Assembly (NCBI RefSeq): GCF_005780185.1
Contig: NZ_VBUI01000001.1
Coordinates: 1 to 64,000 of the forward strand
Length of the DNA stretch: 64,000 bases
Source: Halomonas urmiana
Lineage (GTDB): Bacteria; Pseudomonadota; Gammaproteobacteria; Pseudomonadales; Halomonadaceae
Direction: 5' to 3'
Under the pieces are notes generated by a model. That model saw nothing but the letters and a program-made list of their open reading frames with translations, was not told where the DNA came from and ran no database searches. The translations under genes and the position numbers were made by a program. This document shows, piece after piece, positions 1 to 9,938 of this stretch. Position 1 is the stretch's first letter. Every line of letters begins with the position of its first letter.

Positions 1-193
1 AGCACTTCTGCCACCAACACCGCCTGCAACGTTTGCCCGTTGCCGGCAGCGGATGCGTACTTTACGGATTTCCCCGGGGCCGTGCAAGGCCTCGGCGAAG
101 AAAAATGTCAGGCGCGTGTCGCGAGCGTGACGCGGCGGTGACACGGCACCCCGGGGTGCCACTCTCACGCCACGCTCTCAGCACTCGCCGCGC

Positions 194-231
194 TTATCCA
201 CCAGCGCTGCAGCGCTACCAGTTGTGGATAA
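194..231. other. Inverted DnaA-box pair around a palindrome
   Basis: TTATCCACC at 194-202 matches the DnaA box TTATCCACA in 8 of 9 positions, and TGTGGATAA at 223-231 is a perfect box on the opposite strand. Between them lies the 14-bp perfect palindrome AGCGCTGCAGCGCT (203-216). The arrangement can form a cruciform. Whether DnaA binds is not known. No origin genes are in view, so a titration or regulatory site is as likely as chance. Confidence 0.4.
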
Positions 232-255
232 GCTCTCCGCTTTCCAGAGACACGA

Positions 256-276
256 ACGCCCGCGCGAGGCGGGCGT
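256..276 (-). terminator. Hairpin downstream of tyrS
   Basis: ACGCCCGC (256-263) pairs with GCGGGCGT (269-276) across a 5-nt loop, 47 nt beyond the tyrS stop. The T-run on the tyrS strand is poor (TTCGTGTCT), so this may be a weak terminator or a 3'-end-protecting hairpin. Confidence 0.45.
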
Positions 277-322
277 CGTGATAAGGGCAGTCTGGACGGA
301 CTAAAGAGATAGCGTCGCGGCC

Positions 323-1522
323 TCAGCCGAGGGTCACTCGAGCATAGCGCTTCTTGCCCGCCTGGATGACATAGCTCTTGCCGGTGTCGAGCATATGATC
401 ACGCTCGACCACCACGCCATCGACCTTGACCCGGCCATTGCCGAGCATGTCCTTGGCCTGGGCGCTGTTGTTGGCCAGCCCCGAGCGATTGAGCACCGCG
501 GCGATCGGCGCCTGGAAGCTGCCCGCGAAGTCGACCTCGACCTCGGGCAAGTCTTCCGGCAGCTCGCCCGCGGCGAGCTGATTGCCGGCGCTGCGATGGG
601 CGTTGGCGGCCGCCTCCTCGCCGTGATAGCGACCGATCAGCTCGCGGGCGAGGACCATCTTGATGTCGCGCGGGTTGGCACCGGCCTCGACATCGCGCTT
701 GAGCGCCTCGATCTCCTCGTTGGGCTTGAGCGAGAGCAGCTCGAAGTAGCGCCACATCAGGCTGTCGGGCATAGAGACCAGCTTATTGAACATCGCCCCC
801 GGCGACTCGTCGACGCCGACATAGTTGCCCAGCGACTTGGACATCTTCTGCACGCCGTCGAGGCCCTCGAGCAGCGGCATGGTCATCACCACCTGGGGCG
901 ACTGGCCGAAGTGCTTTTGGACCTCGCGACCCATCAGCAGGTTGAACTTCTGATCGGTGCCGCCGAGCTCCACGTCGGCCTCCAGCGCCACGGAGTCATA
1001 TCCCTGCACCAGCGGGTAGAGGAACTCGTGAAGGGAGATCGGCTGGCCTGCGCTGTAGCGCTTGTCGAAGTCGTCCCGCTCAAGCATCCGCGCCACGGTG
1101 CTCTGACCGGCGAGCTCGATCATGTCGGCCGCGCTCATGGCCGAGAACCACTCGGCGTTGAAGCGCACCTCGGTCTTGTCGGGATCGAGGATCTTGAACA
1201 CCTGCTCCTTGTAGGTTTGGGCGTTGGCCTTGACCTCCTCCTCAGTGAGCGGCTTGCGCGTCACGTTCTTTCCGGTGGGATCCCCGATGCGGCCGGTGAA
1301 ATCACCGATCAGGAAGATCACCTCGTGCCCCAGGTCCTGGAACTGACGCATCTTGGTCAGCAGGACGCTATGCCCGAGGTGCAGGTCCGGCGCCGTGGGA
1401 TCGAAGCCCGCCTTGATGCGCAGCGTGCGCCCGGAGGCCAGCTTCTTCTCCAGCTCATCCTCGAGCAGGATCTCGTGGGTGCCGCGCTTGAGCAGCGCCA
1501 GGGCGCCGGCTACATCGGTCAT
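323..1522 (-). CDS. tyrS: Tyrosine--tRNA ligase
   Basis: Charges tRNA-Tyr with tyrosine in the cytoplasm. The 399-residue protein has the class I signature HLGH in the Rossmann fold near residues 45-50, KMSKS around residue 230 and a C-terminal S4-type RNA-binding domain ([18 protein letters not shown]). The ATG at 1522 is chosen because it is preceded by GGAGAGGAGAC and starts the conserved [11 protein letters not shown] segment; an upstream in-frame extension to 1597 has no family similarity. Length fits the shorter 'TyrZ-like' bacterial form common in Pseudomonas. It is transcribed divergently from anmK. Confidence 0.98.
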   Translation of the reverse strand: MTDVAGALALLKRGTHEILLEDELEKKLASGRTLRIKAGFDPTAPDLHLGHSVLLTKMRQFQDLGHEVIFLIGDFTGRIGDPTGKNVTRKPLTEEEVKANAQTYKEQVFKILDPDKTEVRFNAEWFSAMSAADMIELAGQSTVARMLERDDFDKRYSAGQPISLHEFLYPLVQGYDSVALEADVELGGTDQKFNLLMGREVQKHFGQSPQVVMTMPLLEGLDGVQKMSKSLGNYVGVDESPGAMFNKLVSMPDSLMWRYFELLSLKPNEEIEALKRDVEAGANPRDIKMVLARELIGRYHGEEAAANAHRSAGNQLAAGELPEDLPEVEVDFAGSFQAPIAAVLNRSGLANNSAQAKDMLGNGRVKVDGVVVERDHMLDTGKSYVIQAGKKRYARVTLG

Positions 1523-1635
1523 TGTCTCCTCTCCACTCAGCAGGCGGCCCGCGACCCGGCGGGCACTCGGTGTTCGAATGGTCGAGGATGGTACCATGTC
1601 CGACCACCCACGGTTGAGCCCGCCCGGGAGTCCCC

Positions 1636-2766
1636 ATGAGCCGCTTCATCGGCCTGATGTCAGGCACCAGTCTCGACGGCGTCGATGCCGCCCTCGTCGA
1701 TATCACCCCAGAGCGAGCGCCGAGCCTGATCGCCACCCATGCCGAATCGATGCCCGAGCCGCTGCGCGACCTGCTGTGGCGCCTCTGTCATGCCGATCGC
1801 GTGGCCTTCGCCGAGCTGGCAGCCGCCGAGGACGCCTTCTGCCGCCTGCAAGCCACCGCCGTCGAGGCGCTGATCGCCTCGAGCGGCGTGGCGCGGGAGA
1901 GCATCGCGGCCATCGGCAGCCATGGCCAGACCATCGAGCACGCGCCCTGGGGCCATGACGGCGGCCCGGCCTATACCCTGCAGCTCGACAACCCCAGCCT
2001 GCTCGCCGAGCTCACCAGCCGTCCGGTGGTCGGCGATCTGCGCCGCCGCGACCTGGCCGCCGGCGGCCAGGCCGCGCCGCTGGCCCCGGCATTCCACGAA
2101 GCGCTGTTTCGAGCGCCTGGTGAATGGCGCCTGGTGCTCAACCTGGGCGGCTTCGCCAACCTCACGCTGCTGCCGCCGAGCGAAGACCCGCGCCCGCCGC
2201 TGGGCTTCGATACCGGACCGGCCAATGCCCTGATGGATGCCTGGCACGCCCGTCATCGCGGCGGGCGCTTCGACGCCGACGGCGCCTGGGCAGCCTCCGG
2301 ACGCGTCGACGAGGCGCTGCTGGCCCGCCTGCTGGCGGCGCCCTTCTTCCACCGTCCGCCGCCCCGCAGCACCGGGCGTGAGGTGTTCCATCTGGCATGG
2401 CTGGAGGGACACCTGGAGGGAGACGAGACGCCGGAGGAGGTGCAGGCGACGCTGGCCGAGCTGACCGCCGCCAGCGTGGCGCTGGGCGTGGAGATGGCGC
2501 GGGAGCGATTCGCGGCCCCGCCGGCCGCGCGGCTGATTCCCTGCGGCGGCGGCGCCCATAACCCGGATCTGCTGGCACGCCTGGCGCGCCGGCTGCCCGA
2601 GACAACGCTCACCCCCGGCGACGACTGGGGCTGGCCCGCCGACTGGCTGGAAGCCGGTGCCTTCGCCTGGTTGGCCGCCCGGCGCCTCGCCGGCCAGCCG
2701 GGCAACCTGCCCTCGGTGACCGGCGCCGCCGGCGACCGGGTGCTCGGCGGGCTCTATGCCCCCTGA
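1636..2766 (+). CDS. anmK: Anhydro-N-acetylmuramic acid kinase
   Basis: Phosphorylates and opens 1,6-anhydro-MurNAc, a peptidoglycan turnover product, so that the sugar can be recycled (the MurNAc-6-phosphate route). The 376-residue protein carries the ASKHA-kinase phosphate loop [17 protein letters not shown] at its N-terminus, GSHGQTI near residue 96 and [14 protein letters not shown] near residue 193, all typical of AnmK. The ribosome site is weak (GGGAG). It diverges from tyrS and converges on pilU with 31 nt between the stops. In Pseudomonas anmK is also close to tyrS, with a peptidase gene between them that is absent here. Confidence 0.97.
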   Translation: MSRFIGLMSGTSLDGVDAALVDITPERAPSLIATHAESMPEPLRDLLWRLCHADRVAFAELAAAEDAFCRLQATAVEALIASSGVARESIAAIGSHGQTIEHAPWGHDGGPAYTLQLDNPSLLAELTSRPVVGDLRRRDLAAGGQAAPLAPAFHEALFRAPGEWRLVLNLGGFANLTLLPPSEDPRPPLGFDTGPANALMDAWHARHRGGRFDADGAWAASGRVDEALLARLLAAPFFHRPPPRSTGREVFHLAWLEGHLEGDETPEEVQATLAELTAASVALGVEMARERFAAPPAARLIPCGGGAHNPDLLARLARRLPETTLTPGDDWGWPADWLEAGAFAWLAARRLAGQPGNLPSVTGAAGDRVLGGLYAP

Positions 2767-2797
2767 GCTCCCTGAAGAGCGAGCGCGAGCCGAGCCG

Positions 2798-3940
2798 CTA
2801 GAAGTCGTCCTCGCCCCTCAGCGAGAGGTGGCTGGCCGCCTCCTTGGCCCCGGCCACCCCGTCGCTGCTCTCGTCGCCGAACTTGATCATCATGCGCAGA
2901 TCGTTGGCCGAGTCGGCGTGCACCAGCGCCACCTCCTCGGTGATCTTGCCGGCCTTGAAGAGCTCGAAGAGCGCCTGATCGAAGGTCTGCATGCCGAGGT
3001 CCCGCGAGCGCGACATGACCTTCTTGATCTCGCCGACCTGCCCCTTGCGCACCAGGTCACCGATCAGCGGCGATTTGAGCATGATCTCGATCGCCGGACA
3101 GCGCCCGCCGTCGACCGTGGGCAGCAGCTGCTGGGCGACGATGGCGTGCAGGTTGAGCGAGAGGTCGAGCCACACCTGGGGGTGACGCTCGATGGGGAAG
3201 AAGTTGATGATGCGATCCAGCGCCTGGTTGGCGTTGTTGGCGTGCAGGGTCGCCAGGCAGAGGTGGCCGGTCTCGGCGAAGGTCAGCGCGTGCTCCATGG
3301 TCTCCCGGGTGCGCACCTCGCCGATCAGGATCACGTCCGGCGCCTGGCGCAGGGTGTTCTTCAGGGCGACCTCGAAGGACTCGGTGTCGATGCCCACCTC
3401 GCGCTGATTGATGATCGCCTTGCGGTGCGGGTGCACGTACTCGATGGGATCCTCGACGCTGATGATGTGGCCGCCGATCGTCTCGTTGCGCTGCTGGATC
3501 ATCGACGCCAGGGTAGTCGACTTGCCGGTGCCGGTACCACCGACCACGAACACCAGGCCACGCTTGTTGTTGGCCAGCTCGCCGAGGGTGGTGGGCAGCG
3601 AGAGCTCCTCCAGATGGGGAATGTCGAAGCCGATGCGCCGCACGACCATGGCCATCTGGTTGCGCTGCTGGAAGGCGCTGACGCGAAAGCGCCCCATGCC
3701 CTTGAGGCTCAGCGCGAAGTTGGCCTCATGCTCATGCTTGAAGCGCTCCTGCTGCGCCTCGGGAAGCGAGACACCGACCAGCTCGTTGACCTGCGCCACG
3801 CTGAGCCCCTGGTCGCCGAGGGGAATGAGCTGGCCGGCCATCTTCAGCGTGGGCGGCGCATTCACCGAGATCAGCAGATCCGACGCCTCCTTCTGCACCA
3901 TGATGTCCAGCAGCTGGTGGAGCCACTCTTTTGCCGTCAT
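2798..3940 (-). CDS. pilU: Type IV pilus retraction ATPase PilU
   Basis: PilT/PilU-type secretion ATPase that helps retract type IV pili at the inner membrane. In its 380 residues it has Walker A GGTGTGKSTT, the Asp/His boxes and the GEVRTRETMEHAL / ETGHLCLATLHANNA segment of the retraction ATPases. The acidic C-terminal tail (GEDDF) and the N-terminal MTAKEWLHQLLDIMVQ distinguish PilU from PilT. GAGGAGG sits 7-13 nt before the ATG. It follows pilT with only 25 nt between them, so the two are almost certainly one transcript. PilU normally needs PilT to support retraction. Confidence 0.96.
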   Translation of the reverse strand: MTAKEWLHQLLDIMVQKEASDLLISVNAPPTLKMAGQLIPLGDQGLSVAQVNELVGVSLPEAQQERFKHEHEANFALSLKGMGRFRVSAFQQRNQMAMVVRRIGFDIPHLEELSLPTTLGELANNKRGLVFVVGGTGTGKSTTLASMIQQRNETIGGHIISVEDPIEYVHPHRKAIINQREVGIDTESFEVALKNTLRQAPDVILIGEVRTRETMEHALTFAETGHLCLATLHANNANQALDRIINFFPIERHPQVWLDLSLNLHAIVAQQLLPTVDGGRCPAIEIMLKSPLIGDLVRKGQVGEIKKVMSRSRDLGMQTFDQALFELFKAGKITEEVALVHADSANDLRMMIKFGDESSDGVAGAKEAASHLSLRGEDDF

Positions 3941-3965
3941 GTCCCTGCCTCCTCGTTATCCATGC

Positions 3966-4997
<1,032 letters not shown>

Positions 4998-5060
4998 GCG
5001 TTTCCCCTGCTTCCGGGATAAGGTTCCCTTCTGTATGACCAGTATGACAGACCCTACGAC

Positions 5061-5765
5061 ATGACGGACCTGGTACTTTCCGAGTCGCTGGCCGCCGCTC
5101 GCGCCCGGCTCACTGAGGCGCTCGACGCCGCGGGCCGGCCTGCCGACGCCGCCAGGCTGCTCGCCGTGAGCAAGACCAAGCCCGCCGCGCTGATCCGCCA
5201 GGCCTGGCACGAGGGCCAGCGCGAGTTCGGCGAGAACTACGTCCAGGAGGCACTGGACAAGCAGGCCGAACTGGCGGACCTCACGGGCATCGTCTGGCAT
5301 TTCATCGGGCCGCTGCAATCCAACAAGAGCCGCGACGTGGCCGAACACTTCGCCTGGGTGCATAGCGTAGACCGCGAGAAGATCGCCCGACGCCTGAGCG
5401 ATCAACGCCCCGAGGGCCTCGAGCCGCTGGACATCTGCCTGCAGGTCAACATCAGCGACGAGACGAGCAAGTCCGGCGTCTCCCTCGAGGCACTTGCGGC
5501 GCTCGCCGAGGCCGTGCTGTCGATGCCGCGCCTGCGCCTGCGCGGCCTGATGGCGATCCCCGCGCCAGCCGAGACACCGGCCGAGCAGCGCGTGCCCTTC
5601 GCTCGGCTGCGCCAGGCCCTGGAAGCGCTTCGCGAGCGTTTCCCCGAGGCGCCGCTGGATACCCTCTCCATGGGCATGAGCGCCGACCTGGAGGCCGCGG
5701 TCGCCGAGGGCGCCACCCTGGTACGCCTGGGCACCGCCATCTTCGGCGAACGTCACACGCGATAA
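5061..5765 (+). CDS. yggS: YggS family PLP homeostasis protein
   Basis: Pyridoxal-phosphate-binding protein of the PROSC/PLPHP family. It has the fold of alanine racemase but no known catalysis, and it buffers PLP and affects amino and keto acid pools. The PLP lysine lies in AVSKTKPA (Lys38 by my count), followed by the family motifs FGENYVQEA and WHFIGPLQSNKSR, and near the C-terminus SMGMSADLEAAV plus RLGTAIFGER. It is 234 residues long, the usual length. It starts the run yggS-proC-yggT-metX-metW, and this link to proC is conserved across proteobacteria. Confidence 0.97.
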   Translation: MTDLVLSESLAAARARLTEALDAAGRPADAARLLAVSKTKPAALIRQAWHEGQREFGENYVQEALDKQAELADLTGIVWHFIGPLQSNKSRDVAEHFAWVHSVDREKIARRLSDQRPEGLEPLDICLQVNISDETSKSGVSLEALAALAEAVLSMPRLRLRGLMAIPAPAETPAEQRVPFARLRQALEALRERFPEAPLDTLSMGMSADLEAAVAEGATLVRLGTAIFGERHTR

Positions 5766-5820
5766 TCCCGCCCGCGCCGGCAGCCGGCCGAGGCTTTCCA
5801 CCATCAGAAGGACAGTTCCC

Positions 5821-6645
5821 ATGGCCAGCACAATCACCTTCATCGGCGCCGGCAACATGGCCGGCGCCATCATCGGCGGGATGATCGAGAGCGGTTTCTC
5901 GCCCGACGACGTCATCGCCACCTCGCCCAGCGACGATGTGCTCGCCCCGCTGCGCGAGCGGTTAGGCATCCGCACCGAGACCGACAACGCCACGGCCGTT
6001 GCCCAGTCCGACGTGGTGGTGCTGGCGGTCAAGCCGCAGATCATGCGCGAGGTGTGCGAGCAGATGCGCGAGGCTGTCCAGGCGCGCCGGCCGCTGATCG
6101 TCTCGGTGGCCGCGGGGCTGCCGGCCGAGATCCTCGAAGCGTGGCTCGGCGGCGCGCTGCCGCTGGTGCGCTGCATGCCCAACACCCCCGCCCTGGTCGG
6201 CGCCGGGGCCGCCGGCCTCTTCGCCAACGACCGGGTCGACGAGGCCCAGCGCCGGCTCGCCACCGAGCTGATGGAGGCGGTGGGCCTGGTGGAGTGGGTC
6301 GAGGACGAGGCCCTGCTGGACGCGGTCACCGCCGTCTCCGGCAGCGCCCCGGCCTACTTCTTCCTGATGTTCGAGGCCATGGAGGAGGCCGGCGTGACAC
6401 TCGGCCTGCCCGCCGATACCGCCCGTCGCCTGGCCATGCAGACGGCGCTGGGGGCGGCCAAGATGGCGCTGGCAAGCGACCAGCCGCCGGCCGAGCTCAA
6501 GCGCAACGTGATGTCGCCGGGCGGCACCACCGAACGCGCCATCGCGCATCTGGAGCAGGCTGAGCTGCGCCGCATCATGGCCGAGGCGATGACCGCCTGT
6601 GCCGACCGCGCCGCCGAGATGGCCGACGAGCTCGGCCAGCGCTGA
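5821..6645 (+). CDS. proC: Pyrroline-5-carboxylate reductase
   Basis: Last step of proline synthesis: NAD(P)H reduction of 1-pyrroline-5-carboxylate. The 274-residue protein has the Rossmann motif GAGNMAGAIIGG at residues 8-19, CMPNTPALVGAGA in the middle and the signature SGSAPAYFFLMFEAMEEAG...MSPGGTTERAI in the C-terminal dimerisation domain. AAGGACAG precedes the ATG. Lies 55 nt after yggS and 57 nt before yggT. Confidence 0.98.
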   Translation: MASTITFIGAGNMAGAIIGGMIESGFSPDDVIATSPSDDVLAPLRERLGIRTETDNATAVAQSDVVVLAVKPQIMREVCEQMREAVQARRPLIVSVAAGLPAEILEAWLGGALPLVRCMPNTPALVGAGAAGLFANDRVDEAQRRLATELMEAVGLVEWVEDEALLDAVTAVSGSAPAYFFLMFEAMEEAGVTLGLPADTARRLAMQTALGAAKMALASDQPPAELKRNVMSPGGTTERAIAHLEQAELRRIMAEAMTACADRAAEMADELGQR

Positions 6646-6702
6646 GCCCTCGGGGCGACACGCGCCCCCACGATCACGTTTCAAGGACATGGAGGATCCC
6701 CG

Positions 6703-7296
6703 ATGGGCAGTCAACTGGGAAGCGCCGGCCTACTGCTGGTGAACACCCTGATCAATATCTACATCTTCCTGCTGATGCTGCGCTTCCTGCTGCAGGCATC
6801 CCGGGCGGACTACTACAACCCCATCAGCCAGTCGGTGGTGAGGATCACCCAGCCGGCGGTGCGCCCCTTCCAGAGTTTCCTGGGGCCGGTGATGGGCCGC
6901 TTCGACCTGGCGACCCTGGCCACGGCCTTCGTGATCAAGGCGGTCGGCATCATCCTGATCCTGCAGATCGCCGGCTTCGGCATGGCGCCGATCGGAAGCG
7001 TGGCGATCGGAGCGGTGGCCGCCGTCGCCAACGCCATCCTCAAGATCTACTTCTTCGCGCTGATCGTGATGATCATCCTCAGCTGGGTGGCGCCACAGGC
7101 CAGCCATCCCGGTGCGCTGCTGGTGATGCAGCTGGTGGAACCGATCATGGCGCCGGTGCGCCGAGTGATTCCGCCGCTGGGCATGATCGATCTGTCGCCC
7201 ATCGTGGTGTTCATCGCCATCAGCCTGATCGATGGTATCGTGGTGGGCTCGCTGACCCGCGCTGCGGGTGTCGTCGGGGCCCTGGTCGGTCTCTGA
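6703..7296 (+). CDS. yggT: YggT family membrane protein
   Basis: Integral inner-membrane protein with two YGGT repeats; each has paired hydrophobic helices, and ISQSVVRITQPAVRPFQSFL (first repeat) resembles VEPIMAPVRRVIPPLG (second). About four membrane segments are visible in 197 residues. Function is not settled in the family, with links to osmotic shock tolerance and cell division in other bacteria. GGAGG lies 8 nt before the ATG. Its place after yggS-proC is conserved. metX begins within 10-37 nt. Confidence 0.93.
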   Translation: MGSQLGSAGLLLVNTLINIYIFLLMLRFLLQASRADYYNPISQSVVRITQPAVRPFQSFLGPVMGRFDLATLATAFVIKAVGIILILQIAGFGMAPIGSVAIGAVAAVANAILKIYFFALIVMIILSWVAPQASHPGALLVMQLVEPIMAPVRRVIPPLGMIDLSPIVVFIAISLIDGIVVGSLTRAAGVVGALVGL

Positions 7297-7332
7297 CGCT
7301 GGCCCATGACAACGACTGGACACCACACACCG

Positions 7333-8490
7333 ATGCCCGAGTTTCCCCACGACTCGGTCGGCATAGTGACGCCCGAGGCGGCGCACTTCGCCGACCCCCT
7401 GGCCCTGGCCTGCGGCAGGACGCTGCCGGCCTATGACCTGGTCTACGAGACCTATGGCACGCTCAACGCCGAGCGCTCCAACGCCATCCTGATCTGCCAT
7501 GCCCTCTCCGGGCACCATCACGCCGCCGGCTACCATGCCACCGACGAGCGCAAGCCGGGCTGGTGGGACGCGCACATCGGCCCCGGCAAGTCGATCGACA
7601 CCGACCGCTTCTTCGTGGTCTCGGTGAACAACCTCGGCGGCTGCCACGGCAGCACCGGCCCCACCAGCGTGAATCCGGAGACGGGACGCCAGTGGGGACC
7701 GGACTTCCCGATCATGACGGTGCTCGACTGGGTGCACAGCCAGGCGCGGCTGGCCGACCGGCTGGGCATCGAGCGCTTCGCCGCGGTGATCGGCGGCAGC
7801 CTCGGCGGCATGCAGGTGCTGCAGTGGACGCTCTCCTATCCCGAGCGCATCGCCCACGCCGTGGTCATCGCGGCGACGCCGAAGCTGTCGGCCCAGAACA
7901 TCGCCTTCAACGAGGTGGCGCGCCAGGCGATCCGCTCCGACCCCGACTTCCACGACGGCTGGTACGCCGATCACGACACGGTGCCGCGCCGCGGCCTCAA
8001 GCTCGCGCGCATGGTGGGCCACATCACCTACCTCTCCGAAGACGCCATGGGCACGAAGTTCGGCCGCGACCTGCGCAGCACCGACCTGAACTTCGGCTTC
8101 GACGTGGAGTTCCAGGTGGAGTCCTACCTGCGCTATCAGGGCGACACCTTCTCTAACTCCTTCGACGCCAACACCTACCTGCTGATGACCAAGGCGCTGG
8201 ACTACTTCGATCCCGCCGCCGCCCATGACGGCGAGCTGGCCCGAGCCCTGGCGCCGGCGGCCTGCCCCTTCCTGGTGGTCAGCTTCACCACCGACTGGCG
8301 CTTCCCGCCGTCGCGCTCCAAGGAGCTGGTCAATGCCCTGATCCGCGCCGACAAGGCGGTCAGCTACGTCAACATCGACTCGCCCCACGGCCACGACGCC
8401 TTCCTGATGCCCGAGCCCCGCTATCAGGCGGTGTTCGCCGGCTTCATGAACCGCGTGGCCCGGGACCTGGGCCTGGAGGACCGCTCATGA
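7333..8490 (+). CDS. metX: Homoserine O-acyltransferase MetX
   Basis: Activates homoserine for methionine synthesis. The protein is an alpha/beta-hydrolase-fold enzyme with the nucleophile in GGSLGGMQ, the aspartate in [14 protein letters not shown] and the histidine in HGHDAFLMP. The family is usually called acetyltransferase, but several gammaproteobacterial MetX proteins use succinyl-CoA, so the acyl donor is left open. The conserved N-terminus ([14 protein letters not shown]) starts at 7333; an in-frame ATG at 7306 would add nine residues, and neither start has a clear ribosome site. metW overlaps its stop by 4 nt, the usual metXW pair. Confidence 0.96.
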   Translation: MPEFPHDSVGIVTPEAAHFADPLALACGRTLPAYDLVYETYGTLNAERSNAILICHALSGHHHAAGYHATDERKPGWWDAHIGPGKSIDTDRFFVVSVNNLGGCHGSTGPTSVNPETGRQWGPDFPIMTVLDWVHSQARLADRLGIERFAAVIGGSLGGMQVLQWTLSYPERIAHAVVIAATPKLSAQNIAFNEVARQAIRSDPDFHDGWYADHDTVPRRGLKLARMVGHITYLSEDAMGTKFGRDLRSTDLNFGFDVEFQVESYLRYQGDTFSNSFDANTYLLMTKALDYFDPAAAHDGELARALAPAACPFLVVSFTTDWRFPPSRSKELVNALIRADKAVSYVNIDSPHGHDAFLMPEPRYQAVFAGFMNRVARDLGLEDRS

Positions 8491-9086
8491 TGCGCGCCGA
8501 CCTGAAGCTGATTCACGCCTGGATTCCCGAGGGCGCCCGGGTGCTCGATCTCGGCTGCGGCGAGGGCACGCTGCTGGCGGCGCTGGCCCGCGACAAGCGG
8601 GTCACCGGCTTCGGCCTGGAGATCGACCCGGAGGGCATCACCGCGTGCCTGACCAAGGGCGTCAACGTCATCGAGCAGAACCTCGACGAGGGGCTCGCCA
8701 ACTTCGACGACAACGCCTGCGACCTGGTGGTGATGACCCAGGCACTACAGGCGCTGCGCCGCCCCGACTTGATGCTCGACGAGATGCTGCGTGTCGCCGG
8801 CGAAGCGATCATCACCTTCCCCAACTTCGCCTACTGGCGTCACCGCGCCTACCTCGGCTTCAAGGGCTACATGCCGGTCTCCCGCTCGCTGCCCCACGCC
8901 TGGTACGACACGCCCAACATCCACCTCTCGACCTTCAACGATTTTGAACGGCTGTGCCGCGACAAGGGTCTGAGCATTGTCGACCGGGCGGTGGGCATCG
9001 GCGACCATGAGGGCCACTGGACTTCACGCTGGTGGCCCAACCTGTTCGGCGAGATCGCCATCTTCCGGGTCGCCCGCCGGCCATGA
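8487..9086 (+). CDS. metW: Methionine biosynthesis protein MetW
   Basis: SAM-dependent methyltransferase-fold protein found beside metX and needed with it for homoserine acylation in several proteobacteria. Motif I is [13 protein letters not shown] near residue 20, followed by the MetW-specific [20 protein letters not shown] and [18 protein letters not shown]. It is 199 residues, the usual length. The ATG lies inside the metX stop region (ATGA overlap), which implies translational coupling. Confidence 0.97.
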   Translation: MMRADLKLIHAWIPEGARVLDLGCGEGTLLAALARDKRVTGFGLEIDPEGITACLTKGVNVIEQNLDEGLANFDDNACDLVVMTQALQALRRPDLMLDEMLRVAGEAIITFPNFAYWRHRAYLGFKGYMPVSRSLPHAWYDTPNIHLSTFNDFERLCRDKGLSIVDRAVGIGDHEGHWTSRWWPNLFGEIAIFRVARRP

Positions 9087-9129
9087 GCCCGGAGGAGTCC
9101 CCAGACGCTGCCCAGAGGGAGAACCGACG

Positions 9130-9582
9130 ATGATGCGACACAGCCTGACAGCCCTGATGCTGGGCCTGATCCTGCTGGCGGCCCTGCCCGCCCAGGCCCA
9201 GCAGTTCGAGCAGGTGGGGGACTACCAGATCCACTACAGCGCCGTGAACACCAGCTTCCTGCCGGAGGCGGTGGCCCGGGAGCACGGCATCCAGCGCAGC
9301 CAGGCCATGGCGCTGCTCAACGTCAGTGTGATGGAGCGCCTCGAGGACGGCTCGACCCGCCCTGTGATCGCCTCGGTCGACGGCCGCAGCGCCGCGCTCG
9401 ACGGCAGCGACGGCAGCCCGCTGGCCTTTCGCAGCCTGCGCATCGACGACACGCCTTCCCAGGTCGCGGTGTTTCGCATCCGCGAGGACGAGCCGATGCG
9501 CTTCGACCTGCGCGTGCGCTACGACCGCAATGCCGAGCCCGCCGAGGTGAGCTTCATCCAGCGTTTCTACATCGATCGATGA
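9130..9582 (+). CDS. DUF4426 exported protein
   Basis: 150-residue protein with a clear Sec signal peptide (MMRHSLTALMLGLILLAALPAQA, cleavage probably after AQA). The mature part, starting QQFEQVGDYQIHYSAVNTSFL, is typical of DUF4426, a periplasmic beta-rich family of unknown function that follows metXW in Pseudomonas. No cysteine or lipobox is present. AGGGAGAA precedes the ATG. It overlaps the next gene by 4 nt, so it belongs to the same operon. No function is claimed. Confidence 0.88.
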   Translation: MMRHSLTALMLGLILLAALPAQAQQFEQVGDYQIHYSAVNTSFLPEAVAREHGIQRSQAMALLNVSVMERLEDGSTRPVIASVDGRSAALDGSDGSPLAFRSLRIDDTPSQVAVFRIREDEPMRFDLRVRYDRNAEPAEVSFIQRFYIDR

Positions 9583-9938
9583 GCCCCCCGACCGACGCCA
9601 TCGCGGGGGCCGCGCGCCCCATTGCCCATCTCGCCGACCTCGAGACCAGCGCCTCGATCGGCGTACGCCTGTCCGACGGGCGCGACGCCCTGCTGGTGCG
9701 GGTGCACGGCCGGGTCAGCGCCTTCGAGAACCGCTGCCCCCACCAGGACGTGCCGCTCGAGGCCGAGCCGGACCGCTTCCTGGAGGCCGGCGGCGAGTTG
9801 ATCCAGTGCGCCATGCACGGCGCGCTGTTCCTGCCCGAGGACGGTGAGTGCGTGTTCGGCCCCTGCCAGGGCGATCACCTGCGCCAGATCCCCGTCTCAG
9901 TCGACGACGACGGACGCATCCACCTGGCGGTTGAGTGA
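9579..9938 (+). CDS. Small Rieske [2Fe-2S] protein
   Basis: A 119-residue stand-alone Rieske-type ferredoxin with ligands Cys53-x-His55 (NRCPHQ) and Cys77-x2-His80 (CAMHGALF), spaced as in NirD/biphenyl-dioxygenase ferredoxin-like domains. There is no membrane anchor, so it is probably a cytoplasmic electron carrier; the partner is unknown. It starts inside the DUF4426 stop codon (4-nt overlap). Its 3' end overlaps the 3' end of the convergent sfsA by 42 nt, which is unusual. Confidence 0.85.
   Translation: MSPPTDAIAGAARPIAHLADLETSASIGVRLSDGRDALLVRVHGRVSAFENRCPHQDVPLEAEPDRFLEAGGELIQCAMHGALFLPEDGECVFGPCQGDHLRQIPVSVDDDGRIHLAVE

Larger units (their letters stand above)
1..322. other. Non-coding left edge
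   Basis: No credible gene is seen on either strand; the only open frames are short, low-complexity and without a ribosome site. The stretch holds a 16-bp perfect palindrome (145-160, GGCACCCCGGGGTGCC), an inverted pair of DnaA-box-like sequences (194-231) and the hairpin that follows tyrS (256-276). In Pseudomonas an rRNA operon lies downstream of tyrS, but no rRNA sequence is recognisable here. Confidence 0.6.

Noticed and set aside
33-281. Open frame of 82 codons at the left edge
   Set aside because: Arg-rich, no ribosome site, crosses the DnaA-box palindrome and the tyrS hairpin; composition fits non-coding GC-rich DNA.
4998-6329. Long in-frame upstream extension of pilT
   Set aside because: It is antisense to yggS and proC, both clearly real, and has no PilT similarity. 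The true N-terminus MDITELL begins at 4997.
7297-7332. SAM riboswitch ahead of metX
   Set aside because: Only 9-36 nt separate yggT from metX, too short for a known SAM riboswitch.
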